Positions 1-6,373 are shown, counted from the first letter of the stretch. The stretch is 16,799 nucleotides of DNA from Lentzea albidocapillata (GCF_000719115.1 NZ_JOEA01000042.1:1-16799), one strand, 5' to 3'. The notes: generated by a model from the letters alone, not told the origin. Numbers and translations are program-made.

Positions 1-1
1 C

Positions 2-376
2 CCGAAGGTGACCGATCTCGCGAAGCGCATCGAGGGTGCGCAGGACCCGGAGATCAAGACGATGACGGCGTGGCTCTCCAAGTGGGGTGCCTCTCCGACT
101 GCGTCGTCGATGCCGGGAATGGACCACGGCTCGATGGGCAGCGGCAACGGCATGATGACCGCCGAGGAGATGGCCAAGCTCGGACAGGCCACGGGTGCCG
201 AGTTCGACAAGATGTGGACGGAAATGATGATCAAGCACCATGAGGGTGCGATCGCCATGGCCAAGACCCACATCGAGAAGGGCAGCAACGCCGACAGCAA
301 GAAGCTCGCCCAAGAGATCATCACCGCGCAGCAGGCCGAGATCACCGAGATGCAGGGGCTGCTGAAGCAGGGCTGA
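2..376 (+). CDS. DUF305 family protein, CopM-like, 5'-truncated by the window edge
   Basis: This is the C-terminal part of a DUF305 protein, a secreted four-helix ferritin-like fold. Family members such as cyanobacterial CopM bind copper in the periplasm. The reading frame is open to the left edge (codons from base 2), and the visible protein begins inside the first DUF305 repeat (PKVTDLAKRI...). The GTG at base 8 is therefore very unlikely to be the true start. Counting from that GTG, a Met/Gly/His linker with MPGMDHG lies at residues 35-41. The second repeat then carries the family signature KHHEGAIAMA at about 76-85 and QQAEITEM near the C-terminus. The signal peptide, if any, lies outside the window. 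The same MPGMDHG string occurs in the multicopper oxidase at the other end of the window, which supports a copper-binding role. The family call is secure; copper binding is inferred. Confidence 0.9.
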   Translation, partial: PKVTDLAKRIEGAQDPEIKTMTAWLSKWGASPTASSMPGMDHGSMGSGNGMMTAEEMAKLGQATGAEFDKMWTEMMIKHHEGAIAMAKTHIEKGSNADSKKLAQEIITAQQAEITEMQGLLKQG

Positions 377-390
377 CCCGCGAAAGACGG

Positions 391-425
391 TCAGGCCGGG
401 GTGAACCGAGTTCGCCCCGGCCTGA
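391..425 (+). terminator. Strong hairpin terminator after the DUF305 gene
   Basis: TCAGGCCGGGG at 391-401 pairs perfectly with CCCCGGCCTGA at 415-425. The stem continues inward through a T-G wobble and GAAC/GTTC (403-406 with 410-413) to a three-base loop. It starts 14 bases after the DUF305 stop. There is no real U-tract, which is common for actinobacterial terminators. Confidence 0.8.
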
Positions 426-433
426 ACGCTGTT

Positions 434-464
434 CTCACCGAGTCTGGGGGATTTCCTCGGTGAG
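434..464. terminator. Second hairpin in the DUF305-blaI gap
   Basis: CTCACCGAG (434-442) is the exact reverse complement of CTCGGTGAG (456-464), with a 13-base loop. It follows the first hairpin by 8 bases and may be a back-up terminator or an insulator for the repressor promoter. A weaker GGCTGG/CCAGCC pair at 471-476 and 487-492 follows. Confidence 0.45.
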
Positions 465-498
465 CCTGATGGCTGGAACGGGGACCCCAGCCGCCACC

Positions 499-515
499 TA
501 CTATAGTGAATCGTA
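499..515. promoter_or_regulatory. BlaI-type operator A, upstream of the blaI-like gene
   Basis: TACTA-TAGTGAA-TCGTA is a 17-bp dyad, one of six in the window fitting TACKA-N7-TMGTA. It ends 46 bases before the repressor start, as expected for autoregulation. A further TAGTC-N6-GACTA inverted repeat follows at 514-529 and may be a second, diverged binding unit. Confidence 0.75.
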
Positions 516-561
516 GTCAGATCCGACTATTTCTGCCGTATCCTCTCCGCCAGGAGGAACG

Positions 562-927
562 ATGCACGGACTTGGTGAGTTGGAAGCCGCGGTGATGAAC
601 ATCCTGTGGGATGAACAGCCGCTCAAGGTGCGCGATGTGCTCGACCGGCTCGAAACAGGAAAGAAGCTCGCGTACACCACCGTGATGACCGTGCTCGACA
701 ACCTGCACCGCAAGGGTTGGGTCACTCGTGAGCTCGAAGGCAAGGCCTACCGGTACGAGCCGGCGCTGAGCCGCGCCGAGGCAGCCGCCCGCACCGTCCG
801 TGACGTCCTCGCCTCTTCGGGTGATCCCGAAGCCGTGCTGATGCACTTTGCGCAGTCGGCGACGGAGCGCGAGTCCGAGCTGCTGCGCCGAGCACTGCCG
901 AAGAAGAAGAGGTCGTCCGCCTCATGA
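562..927 (+). CDS. BlaI/MecI/CopY-family transcriptional repressor
   Basis: A 121-residue winged-helix repressor of the penicillinase-repressor family (BlaI, MecI, CopY), which binds dyads as a dimer. The family opening is clear (LGELEAAVMNILW at residues 4-16), as is the recognition region LAYTTVMTVLDNLHRKGWV at 36-54, followed by the wing GKAYRYEP at 60-67. The C-terminal part is helical (dimerisation) and ends in a basic tail. The cysteine-rich copper-binding tail of enterococcal CopY is absent, so direct copper sensing by that route is unlikely. AGGAGG at 552-557 fixes the ATG. The stop overlaps the start of the M56 protease gene (ATGA), the classic blaI-blaR1 pairing, so release is probably proteolytic. 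Operator A upstream implies autoregulation, and five more copies of the same dyad suggest a local regulon. Confidence 0.93.
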   Translation: MHGLGELEAAVMNILWDEQPLKVRDVLDRLETGKKLAYTTVMTVLDNLHRKGWVTRELEGKAYRYEPALSRAEAAARTVRDVLASSGDPEAVLMHFAQSATERESELLRRALPKKKRSSAS

Positions 928-1862
928 CGGTCGCGGTCTCGCTGCTGATCGGCGCCGCGCTGATGAGCTGGCTCGCACCGACGACCCTGGCTCGCCGGGT
1001 CGTCAACGGTGGTGATCCGCTGGTCGCGGTGGTCGCGTGGCTGACATCGGCGGCGGCTGTGGCTCTCACCACGCTCGGTGGCGTCGTTCTGCTCCTTCTC
1101 CCGAACCACGGGTTCGGGGAGACGTTGATCGCCGCGCTGGGCGACTGCTGGTCCTCGGTCCGGCATGGCACTCCTCCCAGCGTCGAGGCGGTCAGCGGCG
1201 TCGTGGGTGCCTTGCTGCTGCTCGGCCTGAGTGTGCGATTGGTCGTGGGCGCGGTGGGTAGTGCGCGGCGACGAGCGCGCAGGCGTGCCGACCACCTCGC
1301 GGTCCTGCGCATCGCCGCACGTCGCGACGGCGAGACGCTGTGGCTCGAGCACGACGAACCAATGGCGTTCAGCCTCACCGGGCGCCCTGGCGTCATCGTC
1401 GCGACGGACGGTCTGGCCAAGAAGCTGAGCGGTGCCCAAGTGGACGCCGTACTCGCGCACGAACGCGCCCACCTGACCGGGCGCCACCACCTGATCGTCG
1501 CGGTCGGCGAGGCGATGGCCAGCGCTTTCCCGTTCCTGCCGCTGTTCAGGCTGGCGCCCGGCATGCTGCGTGAGCTGGTGGAACTGGTCGCGGACGCAGC
1601 AGCCGTCCGCGAATGCGGCGCGGACGCGGTGCGGAGCGCCTTGCTCAAGGTGTCTCGCCACGGTGCGCCAGGCACGGCCTTGGCGATGAGCGGCACCTCC
1701 ATGGACGTGCGCGTCGAGCGACTGCTCGACGGACCTGCTCCGGTAAGCCGGCGCCGTCAGCTGCTCTCCTGCGGGCTCGCAGGCATCACCGCCATGGTCA
1801 TCCCCGTCCTGGTCGCGGCGGGCGCGATGCTCGCCGTCGTAACAGTGGCCTGCCCAGCCTGA
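924..1862 (+). CDS. M56-family (BlaR1/MecR1-type) membrane metallopeptidase without sensor domain
   Basis: A 312-residue integral-membrane zinc protease, translationally coupled to the repressor through an ATGA overlap. Hydrophobic segments lie at about 2-20, 32-60 and 88-112. A basic stretch follows (RRRARRRAD near 116-123), then the protease core. The zinc motif HERAH is at 179-183, with a likely third ligand in ELVELVADAA around 217-226, and a last membrane helix lies near 285-308. In BlaR1/MecR1 this domain triggers inactivation of the BlaI/MecI repressor. Here the protein ends after the protease domain: no extracytoplasmic penicillin-binding domain is present, so beta-lactam is not an obvious signal. 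It is likely the activator that relieves repression by its partner, but its stimulus cannot be read from the sequence. Confidence 0.9.
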   Translation: MTVAVSLLIGAALMSWLAPTTLARRVVNGGDPLVAVVAWLTSAAAVALTTLGGVVLLLLPNHGFGETLIAALGDCWSSVRHGTPPSVEAVSGVVGALLLLGLSVRLVVGAVGSARRRARRRADHLAVLRIAARRDGETLWLEHDEPMAFSLTGRPGVIVATDGLAKKLSGAQVDAVLAHERAHLTGRHHLIVAVGEAMASAFPFLPLFRLAPGMLRELVELVADAAAVRECGADAVRSALLKVSRHGAPGTALAMSGTSMDVRVERLLDGPAPVSRRRQLLSCGLAGITAMVIPVLVAAGAMLAVVTVACPA

Positions 1863-1889
1863 CCAGGTCGTTCACCGATCGGCAGGCTG
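1848..1889. terminator. Possible bidirectional hairpin between convergent genes
   Basis: GCCTGCC (1848-1854) can pair with GGCAGGC (1881-1887). An alternative register pairs CAGCCTG (1855-1861) with CAGGCTG (1883-1889). It spans the 9-base gap between the stop of the M56 gene and the stop of the minus-strand gene. The loop is long and there is no U-tract, so this is only a candidate. Confidence 0.3.
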
Positions 1890-2441
1890 CAGCCGTGCCA
1901 TCTCGGCCGTAACGAGCCAGCGCCCATCAGCTTGACGACGCAGCGTGACGAACGTTTCGCGGAGTTGACCGTCGCCTGTTCGCCACGTCGCCTTCGTGGT
2001 CGCCGCCGACTGCTCCTCGTTGCCGACGGCCACCTCCACACTGATCACGACCGCCTTGCCAGTCGCCTCTACGACCAGCGAGCCACGTGGGTTGTCAGGG
2101 TTCTCGGGCGCGAGATACGGCAGCACCCGGCGGTTGGTACGGCCGATCTCGTCCGGCTCGACCGAGTGCGCGGCCTCGACGTAGGCCTTCGCCACGGACC
2201 GGGGATCGGCGAAGTTCGCGCCCGCTGACGGTGCACCAGAGAGAGGTGCCTGGGGTGTGTCACCTACCGCCGACCGGACCGCGGGTCCGACGGGTTCTTC
2301 GGCCTGCGACGGCGGCGCAGTGGAGGTGGCCACCGGTGCCTGCTCTGCACTGGTGTCCGTGTCGATCAAGCCGGACATGACCAGCAGACCGCCCACGGCC
2401 AATACGGCGAGTAGAACGCCTTTTGGACTGCTGGCTGCCAT
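1872..2441 (-). CDS. Membrane-anchored protein with NTF2/TcpC-like domain, unknown function
   Basis: A 189-residue protein I cannot name. One N-terminal hydrophobic helix (about residues 8-25) is followed by a long Pro/Ala/Ser/Thr-rich spacer (about 28-75) and a compact C-terminal domain (about 78-187). That domain starts DPRSVAKAYVEAAH and ends with strands such as ETFVTLRRQADGRWLV, a pattern typical of extracytoplasmic NTF2-like domains. Such domains occur in Mce-associated proteins and in conjugation proteins of the TcpC type. The start is supported by a GAGGAG ribosome site on the minus strand. It begins 15 bases after the transglycosylase gene, so the two are almost certainly co-transcribed from operator B. 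A transglycosylase plus a small anchored NTF2-like protein resembles part of a secretion or conjugation unit, but no other such genes are here. Confidence 0.75.
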   Translation of the reverse strand: MAASSPKGVLLAVLAVGGLLVMSGLIDTDTSAEQAPVATSTAPPSQAEEPVGPAVRSAVGDTPQAPLSGAPSAGANFADPRSVAKAYVEAAHSVEPDEIGRTNRRVLPYLAPENPDNPRGSLVVEATGKAVVISVEVAVGNEEQSAATTKATWRTGDGQLRETFVTLRRQADGRWLVTAEMARLQPADR

Positions 2442-2456
2442 CGCGTTGCTCCTCGT

Positions 2457-3638
2457 TCACGCGGTGAAGCTGATGTGCAGGTGGTCGTAGTGACCGCCAG
2501 TGGGATTGGTGACGTCGTACACGCCCGCGCCGGTGTACTTCTCGCCCCAGCCGCCCTGGTCGCCGGTGGTCGGATCCCAGTAGCGCCCCTGCCAGATGAT
2601 GTAGCGGATCTTCAGCGGGCCCGCGTACGCCCGCGTCCAGGAGGCCATCCGCCAGCCTGCAGCGAGCCGCTCTCCCGCGGGGAACACGCCGAACCGGTCC
2701 GGGAACAGGTCACACGCCTTGCCGGTCGGATGGTCGCTGAACGGTGTCTCCGGTCGCGCGCCATAGCAGGTGACCGAGGCGATCTGTGGCCCGAAGGCGC
2801 TGCGGATCTGTTGCAACGCGTGGGCGGTGGCCGCGGTGAGGCATCCCGCTGTCGTGGGATCGTCGACGACGCATCCTGTCGGCGGCCCGGCATAGGGCAC
2901 CGGAGCCGGCAGCCCGGCAAGATCCGCGCCGCCTGGCACCGGTCCCCCGTCACCGGAAGGCGTGGCCTCGGCTGCGGCCCACTCGCGTTCGTACTTGCGA
3001 ATGTTGTCAAGGTAGCGGCGGACGAGCGACACGCACGTGTCGCCGCATCCCGCTTCGCCTGACTGAGGAATCCCGGTGCGGCTCAACAACACCCGGCCGC
3101 ACCCCGCGATGTGGCACACGCTCATCGCGTCGTGCGGATCGAGCGACTTACCCGTCTGCTTTAGGTGTGCCGTCATTCCGCGCAGATTGCTGCACAGAAA
3201 CTTCAGCCCGAGTCGCATGTGGATCGCTGGATCGAAGATGTCCGCTCCGGACGGAGGTGGAACGCTCGCCCACGGCTGTCCGCCGAGGTTCTTCCAGTTC
3301 GCCTGGTTGATCTGAAGAAGGCCGGCCGCACCGCCATTGCTGTCGTTGCTCCACGCGGTCGGCCGCCAGCCGGACTCGGCCTGCACTTCGGCGATCACCC
3401 GCAACGGGTTGAGCTCCGGGCAGTCCGTGGCGACGAACGACGTGATGATCGGAGCCACTTCTCGCGCCAGCGGTGGAATTTTGGTGATGTCGAAGGTGGC
3501 CTGCCCAGGTGCTGCTCCAGCGATCGCGCCCTGGTTGCCGTTGCGGACCATGAAAGGCAGCACGAAAACGGCCTGAATCGCCAGAAAGGCCGCCAAGGCG
3601 ACCACGCACACCGCCAGCACCAGGTGCGGCACCCTCAT
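2457..3638 (-). CDS. Secreted or anchored protein with lytic transglycosylase and M15-like peptidase domains
   Basis: A 393-residue cell-wall enzyme. Residues 5-30 form a membrane anchor or uncleaved signal. A goose-lysozyme/SLT fold follows (about 55-220) with the catalytic segment VIAEVQAESGW (Glu88) and GGAAGLLQINQ at 102-112. Several cysteines at about 73-201 suggest disulfides in an exported domain. After a Gly/Pro linker (about 225-255) comes a C-terminal domain with DHPTGKACDL (His303, Asp310) and HYDHLH (383-388). That is the zinc-ligand pattern of M15/VanY-like D-Ala-D-Ala peptidases and the related ARB_07466-type domain. The protein could cut both glycan strands and stem peptides. 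AGGAGG lies 5 bases before the ATG on the minus strand, and operator B sits 31 bases upstream of the start. The domain calls are good; the peptidase specificity is inferred. Confidence 0.9.
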   Translation of the reverse strand: MRVPHLVLAVCVVALAAFLAIQAVFVLPFMVRNGNQGAIAGAAPGQATFDITKIPPLAREVAPIITSFVATDCPELNPLRVIAEVQAESGWRPTAWSNDSNGGAAGLLQINQANWKNLGGQPWASVPPPSGADIFDPAIHMRLGLKFLCSNLRGMTAHLKQTGKSLDPHDAMSVCHIAGCGRVLLSRTGIPQSGEAGCGDTCVSLVRRYLDNIRKYEREWAAAEATPSGDGGPVPGGADLAGLPAPVPYAGPPTGCVVDDPTTAGCLTAATAHALQQIRSAFGPQIASVTCYGARPETPFSDHPTGKACDLFPDRFGVFPAGERLAAGWRMASWTRAYAGPLKIRYIIWQGRYWDPTTGDQGGWGEKYTGAGVYDVTNPTGGHYDHLHISFTA

Positions 3639-3669
3639 GAAGCCTCCTGCCGGACAACAACCCGTGATT

Positions 3670-3686
3670 TACTATCACGAGTAGTA
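3670..3686. promoter_or_regulatory. BlaI-type operator B, upstream of the transglycosylase gene
   Basis: TACTA-TCACGAG-TAGTA is a perfect dyad with a 7-base spacer. It sits between the stop of the CPVC protein gene (3698) and the start of the transglycosylase gene (3638), both on the minus strand. It therefore marks a separate promoter for the downstream pair. Confidence 0.8.
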
Positions 3687-3697
3687 CATCCGGTCCA

Positions 3698-4153
3698 CTA
3701 GGCCCCTACGGGTGAACACGCGATGGTCGAGCACTCGCGCCGCCGCCATCGCACGATCACGGCCGTTGCGAGCACGGCCAGTGACGCCAAGGCGAGCAGA
3801 GGTTGCAGCGGAGCCCAGACGCCAAGTGCGCCGGACACTCCCAGCAGCGCCATGACGATCTTGTTGCAGACGGGACACCCGACCGCGAGTGCACTGAGCA
3901 GCGAGCCGCCGTAGACGCGGGCAGATCCAACACGATCCTGCTGAACACCGGGCCGGATCCCCGCCCACACGGCCGTGAGGACCGCCGTGAGCACGAGCAC
4001 AGGCGGTTCCCACCACCGGACCGGGGTCATGCGCGTGAACAGCGAGTTGTCGATGACATCAGTCGGCAAACCGACCACGGCAGCGCTCAGTGCCGCGCCG
4101 GTGAGCGCGCGAGCCCAACTCCACGACCAGGTCCGCACCTGAGTGTCGTCCAT
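3698..4153 (-). CDS. Multi-spanning membrane protein with CPVC motif, unknown function
   Basis: A 151-residue inner-membrane protein I cannot assign to a named family. I chose the ATG at 4153 because operator C (4172-4188) and the previous gene's stop (4191) lie just upstream. A longer frame to 4312 would read through both. A GGGGGTGG ribosome site precedes this ATG. Hydrophobic segments lie at about 14-30, 50-66, 82-112 and 115-136. Two features look constrained: GLPTDVIDNSLFTRMTPVRWW at 28-48 and AVGCPVCNK at 90-98, where Cys93 and Cys96 form a CxxC at a membrane helix start. Such a pair could be redox-active or bind a soft metal. Two more cysteines lie in the tail (141, 146). The copper-related neighbours favour thiol or metal chemistry, but this is inference. 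Confidence 0.78.
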   Translation of the reverse strand: MDDTQVRTWSWSWARALTGAALSAAVVGLPTDVIDNSLFTRMTPVRWWEPPVLVLTAVLTAVWAGIRPGVQQDRVGSARVYGGSLLSALAVGCPVCNKIVMALLGVSGALGVWAPLQPLLALASLAVLATAVIVRWRRRECSTIACSPVGA

Positions 4154-4171
4154 CGCCACCCCCGCCGTATC

Positions 4172-4188
4172 TACTATCCAGAATAGTA
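4172..4188. promoter_or_regulatory. BlaI-type operator C, upstream of the CPVC membrane protein
   Basis: TACTA-TCCAGAA-TAGTA is a perfect dyad. It fits into the 37-base gap between the VTT protein stop (4191) and the CPVC protein start (4153). It ends 18 bases before that ATG, so it probably overlaps the -10 or transcription start. Confidence 0.8.
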
Positions 4189-4190
4189 AC

Positions 4191-4835
4191 CTACGCGGTG
4201 CCGCCGACACGACGGAGAAGATTCCTGCCCCACAACACACCCACCGCGCCGAGCACCAGCCAGGCAGCCAGAGCCGCGATCGAGCGCGGCGATCCGAAGT
4301 CCAGCACGGCATCCCCCAGCAACGCGGCGACCAGCGTGGTGGGCACGAGCCCGAGCGCGGTGCCCAGCGCGAACAGCGCCGGGCGCACCGCCGTCACGCC
4401 GGCGCCGTAGTTCGAGGCGGCGAACGGGATCACCGGCAACAGCCGCAGCACGAGGGTCGCGGCCAGACCGTTCTTCGCGAACACCTCGTCCAGTGTGCGC
4501 AGACGACTGCCGCCGATCCGTCGCTCCATGGCCTCCCGTCCCAGCAACCTGCCAATACCGAAGGAGATCAACGCGCCCGCGGTGAACCCGGCGATCGCGA
4601 GAGCCGCACCGGGCAGCACACCGAACAGCAGGCCGGAGGCGGTCGCGAGCACGGGCTTGGGGAAGAACGCGGCGGTTCCTCCAGCGCACAGCAACAGGAA
4701 CGCCACCGGGGCCCAGGCGCCTGCACCGTGGACCCAGGAACGAATCTCGTCCCCGCCTGGCAGATCCACCACGAACGAGATGACGACCAGGGCGACAACG
4801 AGCGCCACAAGTGCGATCGCACGCACGTCACGCAT
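4191..4835 (-). CDS. TVP38/TMEM64 (DedA-like, VTT domain) membrane protein
   Basis: A 214-residue polytopic membrane protein of the TVP38/TMEM64 group. The VTT core is clear. FPKPVLATASGLLFG at 58-72 is followed by a Gly/Ala-rich helix ending GIGRLLGR (93-100). RLLPVIPFAASNYGAG (131-146) matches the family RL.P..P....NY.AG signature. Related DedA/VTT proteins act in lipid (undecaprenyl-phosphate) translocation or envelope homeostasis; the substrate here is unknown. I prefer the ATG at 4835 over the frame-open ATG at 4949. The protein from 4835 begins directly with a hydrophobic helix, while the extra N-terminal residues would be polar and their DNA covers operator D. The gene is divergent from nuoA, and the 162-base gap between them contains that operator. 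Confidence 0.88.
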   Translation of the reverse strand: MRDVRAIALVALVVALVVISFVVDLPGGDEIRSWVHGAGAWAPVAFLLLCAGGTAAFFPKPVLATASGLLFGVLPGAALAIAGFTAGALISFGIGRLLGREAMERRIGGSRLRTLDEVFAKNGLAATLVLRLLPVIPFAASNYGAGVTAVRPALFALGTALGLVPTTLVAALLGDAVLDFGSPRSIAALAAWLVLGAVGVLWGRNLLRRVGGTA

Positions 4836-4895
4836 GAACAACCCGCACTTCCGTCTGTTTCGGTCGTTCGATGGTAAGCGCAGGGTCTCATCACC

Positions 4896-4912
4896 TACGA
4901 ATGCAGGTAGTA
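4896..4912. promoter_or_regulatory. BlaI-type operator D in the divergent VTT-nuoA promoter region
   Basis: TACGA-ATGCAGG-TAGTA fits the TACKA-N7-TMGTA pattern shared by the six sites. It lies 60 bases before the VTT protein start (minus strand) and 85 bases before the nuoA start (plus strand). It could control either promoter or both; -10/-35 elements are not clear enough to decide. Confidence 0.65.
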
Positions 4913-4997
4913 GAAGGACGAGGCGGCGAGTCGCGGATGATCGGTTCACGTCCTACCCTCGACGAGTGATCAGCCGGCGACCGAGGCAGGGGGACCC

Positions 4998-5339
4998 ATG
5001 ATCGGCGCAGTGGTGGTCCTGGCCGCGGTCGCGGGCGTGGTGGCCGCGGTGTTCGGCCTCACCGTCCTGGTCCGGCTCGGTCGCACGATCACCGAGGTGC
5101 GGCCGTTCCTGTCCGGTCACCAGCCCTCCGAGCACGCCGTTTCCCGCTACCACGTGCGCTGGTACACGATCACGATGATCTTCTTGGCGTTCGACATGGA
5201 GATGGTGTTCATGTATCCGTGGACGCTCGTGGTCGCCGAGATCGGGACGCCCGCCGTGGTGGAGATGTTCATCTTCCTCGCGATCCTCGTGGCGGGCGTG
5301 TGGTACGCGTGGCGGGAAGGGGCGCTGCGGTGGACCTGA
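4998..5339 (+). CDS. nuoA: Complex I membrane subunit NuoA-like
   Basis: A 113-residue protein of the NuoA/ND3 family with three membrane helices (about 3-26, 57-80, 86-105). The second helix keeps the acidic signature FDMEMVFMYPW (Asp66, Glu68), and the third keeps EMFIFLAILVAGVWYAWREGAL. The loop between helices 1 and 2 is altered. Where canonical NuoA has PYE(S/C)G, this protein has RPFLSG, so the acidic residue and any cysteine of the Q-site loop are absent. In complete complex I this loop contacts NuoB, NuoD and the quinone cavity, so its change matches the loss of those partners. AGGGGGA directly precedes the ATG. It is the first gene of the eight-gene operon, and its stop overlaps the next start by 10 bases. 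Confidence 0.92.
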   Translation: MIGAVVVLAAVAGVVAAVFGLTVLVRLGRTITEVRPFLSGHQPSEHAVSRYHVRWYTITMIFLAFDMEMVFMYPWTLVVAEIGTPAVVEMFIFLAILVAGVWYAWREGALRWT

Positions 5340-6373
5340 CGTCCTGGCTGCTGCATCGCACGCCGGTCCGGCCCCTCATCGCCGCCATGCCTGGGGGTAC
5401 CAGGGCACGGATCGCCGTCGAGCAGTTCGCACGGCAGAACGGGTGGCGGCTCGCGCTCTCCCCTGCTGAGGCCAACGTGCTGGTGGTCGCCGGCCCGACC
5501 ACGGCGGAGATCGGCCCGTACGTCGACCAGGTGTGGAGCACCATCCCGGCTCCGCGGGTGCGGGTGCATGTGGCGGACGGAACTGACGCCGAGCGGGTGC
5601 TGACTTCGATCACGGCGACGTTGCACGACGTCGACCTGCAGCGTGGCGAGGCGCAGCAGGCGCTGCGCACGGAAGAACTCCCGCGGTCACGGCACGAACA
5701 GCACTCTTCAGCGCACTCCTGCGGCGCCGCGATGCACGACGATCACGCTTCGGAGATGTCGTGCGGTGGCGCGATGGCGGACGAGCACGGCGGGCACCAC
5801 GGGCACGACATGAGCTCGATGGAGCTGCCAGGTGGCCTCTCGATGGCCGATCGCGGTGCCGACCGGGACGGACTCACCCTGGACCAGCTGCACGTACCGC
5901 TCGGGCCCGTGCTGCCGGATTGGCCAGAAGGTCTCGTCGTGCACACCGTGCTGCAGGGCGACGTGATCCAGCAGGCTCACGTCGAGGTCATCGGCGCCGC
6001 GCCGGCCCACGATCGGCTGCCGCTCGTCGCCCGGCGGCTCGACAGCGCAGCGCGGCTGCTGTCGGTCGCCGGATGGGCCGACGCTGCGGCACGGGCGCGG
6101 GTCCTGCGCGACGAGATCCTGGCCGGGCGTTCCAACGCCGACGACCTGAGCCGATGGGCACGGCGAGTACGCCGGTCCAGGGTGTTGAGGTGGTCGTTGC
6201 GTGGGATCGGGGATGTGCTGCCTCGCCTGCACCACTGGCTCGACGAGATCGAGTCCGGCTACGACACCGACGAACCGTCAGCGCACGGCCTGGCGGAGCT
6301 GCTCACCGGAGCGGAGTTCGCCGCCGCGCGGTTGATCGTGGCGAGTGTGGACCCGGTGGCACACCATGCTTGA
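5330..6373 (+). CDS. NuoB-like/NuoD-like degenerate fusion with His/Met/Cys-rich linker
   Basis: A 347-residue soluble protein starting at GTG 5330, inside the end of nuoA (GAAGGGG upstream). Residues 1-82 resemble NuoB around its Rossmann-like core: ANVLVVAGPTTAEIGPYVDQ at 48-67 and IPAPRVRVHV at 72-81 match NuoB's ADVLVVAGT...MAP and MPEP..V. The N2-cluster cysteines are gone. Residues 122-172 are a metal-binding-type linker with nine His, six Met and two Cys (SCGAAM, SCGGAM, HGGHHGHDM). Residues 182-347 resemble a shrunken NuoD: LDQLHVPLGPVLPDWPEGL recalls NuoD's ...GPQHPA opening, and ARLLSVAGWADAA and LRWSLRGIGDVL recall later segments. The part is only about 165 residues, against roughly 400 in NuoD. 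It probably caps the membrane arm where the Q-module would sit. The homology is by eye; copper or another soft metal as ligand is inferred. Confidence 0.8.
   Translation: MDLTSWLLHRTPVRPLIAAMPGGTRARIAVEQFARQNGWRLALSPAEANVLVVAGPTTAEIGPYVDQVWSTIPAPRVRVHVADGTDAERVLTSITATLHDVDLQRGEAQQALRTEELPRSRHEQHSSAHSCGAAMHDDHASEMSCGGAMADEHGGHHGHDMSSMELPGGLSMADRGADRDGLTLDQLHVPLGPVLPDWPEGLVVHTVLQGDVIQQAHVEVIGAAPAHDRLPLVARRLDSAARLLSVAGWADAAARARVLRDEILAGRSNADDLSRWARRVRRSRVLRWSLRGIGDVLPRLHHWLDEIESGYDTDEPSAHGLAELLTGAEFAAARLIVASVDPVAHHA

Noticed and set aside
514..529. TAGTC-N6-GACTA as a seventh operator
   Set aside because: The half-sites and spacing do not fit TACKA-N7-TMGTA. It is kept only as a note on operator A.
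722..1702. Long minus-strand open frames opposite the repressor and M56 genes
   Set aside because: They are the antisense of confirmed genes with family motifs and arise from GC-rich codon bias. The translations are Arg/Ser/Ala-rich without domain signatures or ribosome sites.
1872..3638. Possible integrative/conjugative element segment (transglycosylase plus NTF2-like protein)
   Set aside because: No integrase, relaxase, FtsK-like translocase, att repeats or tRNA gene is visible, and the promoter carries the local operator. The similarity to conjugation proteins alone is not enough.
4154..4312. Longer N-terminus for the CPVC membrane protein (ATG at 4312)
   Set aside because: It would overlap the end of the VTT gene and translate operator C. 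ATG 4153 has a good ribosome site and a hydrophobic protein start just after it.
4143..4877. Plus-strand 244-residue open frame opposite the VTT protein gene
   Set aside because: It is low-complexity Arg/Gln/His-rich antisense of the VTT coding region, and it would run through operator C.
5219..5329. Earlier start for the NuoB/D-like gene inside nuoA
   Set aside because: It would add an Arg/Gly-rich stretch that is merely the shadow of nuoA. GTG 5330 has GAAGGGG upstream and gives a NuoB-like beginning.
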